Below, piece after piece: positions 60,298 to 64,000 of a DNA stretch of 64,000 bases (positions within the stretch are counted from its first letter, which is position 1; each line of letters begins with the position of its first letter). The DNA lies in assembly GCA_004352715.1 (NCBI GenBank), contig SCFE01000075.1, positions 949,094 to 1,013,093 on the forward strand, in the 5' to 3' direction. The notes under the pieces were generated by a model that was not told where the DNA came from, searched no databases, and saw only the letters and a list, made by a program, of their open reading frames with translations. Position numbers and translations under genes: made by a program. This DNA is from Hofstenia miamia. Lineage: Eukaryota > Xenacoelomorpha > Acoela.

Positions 60298-60610
60298 TTA
60301 AATGATTTTCTCCTCTATGTTGCATGCATGCATTGCATTGCATGCAACAACTACATTTAGATTTATATTTCCTTTGAAAAGACCTAAGTTTGCATCATCA
60401 AAACCAACACACTTTGCATGGTAAGTTTCTTGACATTGGAAACATTTGTTTTCAACTGTATTGATCTGGTTGTAGCATTTTTTCCATTTCCAATTTATTT
60501 TAAAATTATCTTTATTGCAAGGGCTATACATTGTACGGCGAATACTTACGGTTAGGGTGCTTTTTTTCTTTCCGCATTTAGTACAGTACGGAAGTCTAAA
60601 GTTAGTGGCA
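60298..60610 (-). pseudogene. Cys/His-rich (PHD-like) finger fragment, probably LINE ORF1
   Basis: The minus strand reads 'LPYCTKCGKKKSTLTV' (about 60590-60545), then 'YSPCNKDNFKINWKWKKCYN' and 'VENKCFQCQETYHAKC'. The order C-x2-C ... C ... C-x2-C-x4-H-x2-C resembles PHD-type fingers found at the N-terminus of some CR1-like LINE ORF1 proteins. It is in the same orientation as, and upstream of, the LINE RT remnant at 57.2-58.9 kb, so both may derive from one element. Another possibility is an unrelated host zinc-finger exon. Confidence 0.45.
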
Positions 60611-60853
60611 AGCCTGAGATGGTATCAACATCTACAATGTCAAATGTAATGCAAGAGAATAAATAAAGTTTACGATTTCGCAGTCTTTGTATATGGGAAT
60701 AGAGATTGCAGGATGAAGACTTGCTATTCTCGTAATCTTTGTTAAGATTCTGGTAGACTTTGTGTAAACTTTGCAAATTGTATGTTGTAATAGCTAGTAT
60801 TTAAGAAACACCTGTGAAGAGCGATGGATAACTGACAGTAATCAACAACACCG

Positions 60854-61093
60854 ATATATATATATATANNNNNNNNNNNNNNNNNNNNNNNNNNNNNNNN
60901 NNNNNNNNNNNNNNNNNNNNNNNNNNNNNNNNNNNNNNNNNNNNNNNNNNNNNNNNNNNNNNNNNNNNNNNNNNNNNNNNNNNNNNNNNNNNNNNNNNNN
61001 NNNNNNNNNNNNNNNNNNNNNNNNNNNNNNNNNNNNNNNNNNNNNNNNNNNNNNNNNNNNNNNNNNNNNNNNNNNNNNNNNNNNNNNNNNNNN

Positions 61094-61152
<59 letters not shown>
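60854..61152. repeat. (TA)n microsatellite containing a 225-N gap
   Basis: TA/TACA repeats flank an assembly gap (60869-61093). The gap is almost certainly an unresolved expansion of the same microsatellite. Confidence 0.9.
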
Positions 61153-61153
<1 letters not shown>

Positions 61154-61292
61154 GAGTAAGCATATATATTAATTTCAAAAATTGCATTTACCAATTTCAA
61201 TCAATAAATTCAATTTGAGAAACAGAAATGCTGTTAATTGAATTTTTCATTTGATGATGGAGATTAGCTAATAAATATATTTTTCAAATTGA

Positions 61293-62093
61293 AACTCAAT
61301 AAATTGTTTACCACTTCTATCTAATGAAACGTTCACTGATGATCAACTTCCTTTGTTATATCAGCAGATCACTACTCTCCTCGCTTCTCCTCACACAGCT
61401 GCTCGTGACAGATATGAAAGTGAGGTCCGCCATCCGGTCTTGCTCTCCCAATCTCCGAACAGTCCTTGCCAAAAGAATCGAAGTACTTATATCTGCAGTC
61501 ACCTTCGGTCGGCCAGCCGAAATACGCACATCGCATTCCCAAGAGCGCCAACAGTTGGGTATCCCCCACATTCCGATTGTGCAGAAGCCCTACACTTATT
61601 GAAGACACAATTCCAGAAACACAAAGCAATCAAAAAATTTCAGACTCTTTCAAAAACAGACGAAAACCAACAAAGTAATCTTTCTCACGTAACGAATTCG
61701 ACGTATTAGTTATCCACTGCAGCCTTCTCACTCTCTACCCAATCCACTATTTACCAGTCTGCCTTAGATTTTGACACTACGCCTCAGCATGCTCCTGATC
61801 TGCTCATTCATTCCACGCCGATCACAGTTTGAGATACTGAATCTTCTGTAAACATCGTCCTCAAGATGCCTCAGCCCATGAGACTCACTCATGTTCGTTT
61901 AGCTAATTTATTTTTGCACCTACCTGATTCAGCAGTTCCTAATATAGTCAGCTATTTCCGGAAAATCTCGCATCTACACATTGGTGATGTACACGAACTA
62001 CTGTGTGAATTCCAACAGCGGCAAATTCTAACATTCTACACTCTTCTGCAGCCAAACAGCAATTTCCCGAAGATTCTCAACGTTCTTCAATAG
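61293..62093 (+). pseudogene. Unrecognised gag-like ORF upstream of a divergent RT
   Basis: One frame is open from after a TGA at 61290 to 62093 apart from two stops (61707-61709 and 61830-61832). It is rich in Ser, Pro, Gln and His in its first half. It ends with a helical segment, 'HVRLANLFLHLPDSAVPNIV' then 'FRKISHLHIGDVHELLCEFQ'. C content and CpG are higher than in the flanks. The position just before an RT suggests a structural (gag-like) protein, but I see no zinc knuckle and recognise no family. Confidence 0.45.
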
Positions 62094-62101
62094 TAAGTAG
62101 G

Positions 62102-62957
62102 GCCCACTCGCACATGATTTTTTCTAATTCTGAAACTATAATAAATGATACTTCCAACACTACCTTTGCTACTGATTCTACATATACTCATCATAATGTT
62201 TCTATAGACTGGGGTGCGCTGGCAGTTTTTGCAGGCATGCCCGACTGGGTCCAACAACTAATGCACATGTACATATTAACTTAACTACTTTTAGGCCTTA
62301 CGTTGTTAAGCGTCCTCTTCCGATATCAGACCCTGTCATGAAATCAGACGCAATCCTTAGGTCTCATTGCGATTCGGGCATTATTATTCCGTCCTCTAGG
62401 AGATCACCTATAGTGTCTCGTGCTTTCTATGTGCCTAAGGAAAATATCAAATTTCAAATGGTTGTCGACTTTCCACACCTTACTCTGCTTACAACTCCCT
62501 TCAAATACTACGCTCAGTCTTTCCTCAAAGTCATATGTAAGTCTTCACCTACCTCTGATCATATTGCAATCATGTTCGACCTTAAAAATGCTTACTATCA
62601 TTTAGACGTCCTCCCTAGGGATAGATATAAGACCACTTTTTGGAACATGATAATCAACATTATGAATTTGCAAAAGCTCCTATGGGGCTATCTTATTCGG
62701 CAGCACCCTGCCAACTTCTCACCAATAATCTCATAAATCCTATACGACATATTGTACACACTGTTTGGTCACATGTAGACAACATCTTGATCATTGTCAA
62801 ATCTCGTCACTTACCTAAAATCCGCAAATGGCATCAATCTCTTGAATCTTTTGGTATCAGATGCATACAGATTGATATCACTAATCCAATTAATGGGACC
62901 ATCCTTTTTTAGTTTTATTTTAAATCTTGAGGATTTCACCATTACAGCTATTCCCAC
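62102..62957 (+). pseudogene. Divergent reverse transcriptase of an LTR/DIRS/pararetrovirus-like element
   Basis: After a short frame (62102-62284, with 'DWGALAVFAGMPDWVQQLMH'), the RT begins in another frame. 'DPVMKSDAILRSHCDSGIII' with 'PSSRRSPIVSRAFYVPKEN' is the N-terminal fingers region. 'MFDLKNAYYHLDVLPRDRYK' (about 62572-62631) is motif A with its Asp. A frame change follows, then 'HYEFAKAPMGLSYSAAPCQL' (about 62661-62720), motif B. 'VWSHVDNILIIVKSRHL' (about 62763-62813) is motif C, with D-N instead of D-D. A final segment, 'ILNLEDFTITAIP', ends near 62957, where a minus-strand hAT fragment begins. The fingers-A-B-C order fits Ty3, DIRS or pararetrovirus-type RTs rather than LINEs, but I cannot place it more precisely. 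Confidence 0.6.
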
Positions 62958-63480
62958 TAGTGATGTGCGGCCCGCCGATTTTGTCAAATATATTAGAATA
63001 ACGGGGATCTAGAAGAGTTGTGATATAATAATACGCAGTTAATTTTGGCAGCAATTTTCGTGTATGTAACGCTTCAGCATTTTACTGCTCCAGTTTTGTA
63101 ATAATTTTTGCAAAACAGGGATAACCACATTAATTGTTGGTTTTGTTCTTCCGATAAGATTTGCGTCGCCTCAACAAATTCAATATGTCTATGAAGTCTT
63201 TCAGCGATTGTCGTTTTAGATTCGCAATTTTGTCAAGATATTCTTCTTTTTCACACAGTTCAATACTGCTTGCTTGAAATAGCGCACAATATCCTTAGCT
63301 AAAGTAACAAGTTGTGCAATTTCACCTGTTTGCTTTCCAAGCACAGTTCGTAAATGCTGAATGACATGCCTCCCATGAGTAACTATTACTAGAAGCAAAT
63401 GAACAAACAATAAATTACATGCACATTACATGCAAGCAAAGGCACCTTAATCACATCCTTCAACGCACTTGCAGATTAAT
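62958..63480 (-). pseudogene. hAT-superfamily transposase C-terminal fragment
   Basis: Minus-strand reading in several frames gives 'EIAQLVTLAKDIVRYFKQAV' (about 63330-63270), 'RLHRHIEFVEATQILSEE' (about 63200-63150), 'KPTINVVIPVLQKLLQNW' (about 63145-63090) and 'YITTLLDPRYSNIFDKIGG' (about 63022-62966). The L-D-P-R-Y/F motif after an E-A-T-x-x-L-S segment and a T-x-x-x-V-x-P-x-x-x-x-L helix is characteristic of hAT transposases. Frame changes and stops show it is dead. It lies head-on against the RT pseudogene and truncates it, or is truncated by it, near 62957. Confidence 0.68.
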
Positions 63481-64000
63481 CACGTGGTTTCATTATGTAC
63501 TTGTAAATTACTCCAGATGCAATAAGAACATTACTATCAGCTGTTCACTCAGCTGTTAAATTTACCTGTGGTAGGATTTGAGATGTAGTAAAGTTGTGAT
63601 TTGAGATATGTATCAAAGCAAAGCATCCAAAATTATGGTTGATACAATCTCAAAGCATTTTACAAGTTCAATTCATAGTAATTTGTGTCCTGCTCTTGCA
63701 ACTACATTTGTATGATTCAATGAGAGACATTTTTGCTATCTCAACAATGACACCTTTAGAAATGTCATTTTTATAAACATTGGCAAAATATAAAAATATA
63801 AATTAAATTTTTGCTCTAACTTATCTCTATTTTAGTAGTTAAAAATTGTGCAGTGATATTTTCCCATGTTTGTGTAACCAAGAAATTTATAATTTTAAAA
63901 GCTAAAGCAATTGGAAATGACGTTATAAATATATAAGTAGAGGATTTCTCTCTTTTGAACTTTTCTTTACAATTTAAGTACAAAACGCATAACTTTTCTC
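63481..64000. other. Sequence upstream of the hAT fragment, no clear feature
   Basis: The minus strand could hold further decayed hAT transposase sequence, but I see no motif strong enough to claim it. It turns AT-rich toward the window end. Confidence 0.4.

Noticed and set aside
60742-61200. Ile-Tyr repeat frames on the minus strand
   Set aside because: They are translations of (TA)n around an N gap.
1-64000. CRISPR arrays, bacterial operons, rRNA and tRNA genes
   Set aside because: The sequence is eukaryotic. I saw no regularly spaced repeats, no rRNA-like blocks and no recognisable tRNA B-box/acceptor structure.

Overview
The window looks like an AT-rich invertebrate (metazoan) nuclear genome scaffold. 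The evidence is GT-AG introns, a spliced Tob/BTG gene, an intronless seven-transmembrane receptor, a short TTAGGG-type telomeric repeat block, many (TA)n microsatellites, and remnants of most eukaryotic transposon classes. I cannot name the species; a cnidarian-like genome is a guess from the mix of elements and the single-exon receptor. Most of the window is gene-poor. Three runs of N (7308-8307, 49458-50457, 60869-61093) and two single-N joints (8593, 30911), each followed by a copy of the sequence before it, mark draft-assembly problems.

Layout: 1-6 kb holds only AT-rich sequence and microsatellites. 6.15-11.1 kb is a decayed Penelope-like element (reverse transcriptase, then a GIY-YIG domain) split by a (TAA)n-flanked non-LTR retrotransposon whose C-terminal part resembles the R2/R4/Dong type (CCHC knuckle plus restriction-like endonuclease). 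Part of that insert, with 1.07 kb of unrelated sequence, recurs apparently identically at 25.9-27.4 kb. 16.2-18.1 kb is the best host gene, a five-coding-exon Tob homologue. 20.2-21.3 kb and 22.4-22.8 kb are fragments of APE-type LINEs. 29.96-30.84 kb is a rhodopsin-like GPCR, with a truncated copy at 30.9-31.6 kb that is probably an assembly artefact. 34.8-35.9 kb holds two hAT-type MITEs.

From about 38.95 to 49.3 kb the sequence is almost devoid of CpG. It contains degenerate minus-strand coding-like sequence, a MITE with a perfect 8-bp target duplication, and the 5' part of a Ty3/gypsy LTR retrotransposon (44.4-52.6 kb, two LTRs). A second, more decayed gypsy copy lies at 54.2-56.85 kb. 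57.2-60.6 kb has minus-strand LINE remnants (reverse transcriptase, Cys/His-rich finger), the telomeric-type repeat and an LTR-like fragment. 61.3-62.95 kb is a divergent retroelement with an unrecognised gag-like ORF and an atypical reverse transcriptase. It abuts a minus-strand hAT transposase fragment (62.96-63.48 kb).

The two host genes show no functional link; the rest is a layered record of transposition. The observations most worth checking are the CpG desert, the nested (TAA)n-targeted insertion with its duplicated 1.5 kb passenger block, and the divergent retroelement at 61-63 kb.
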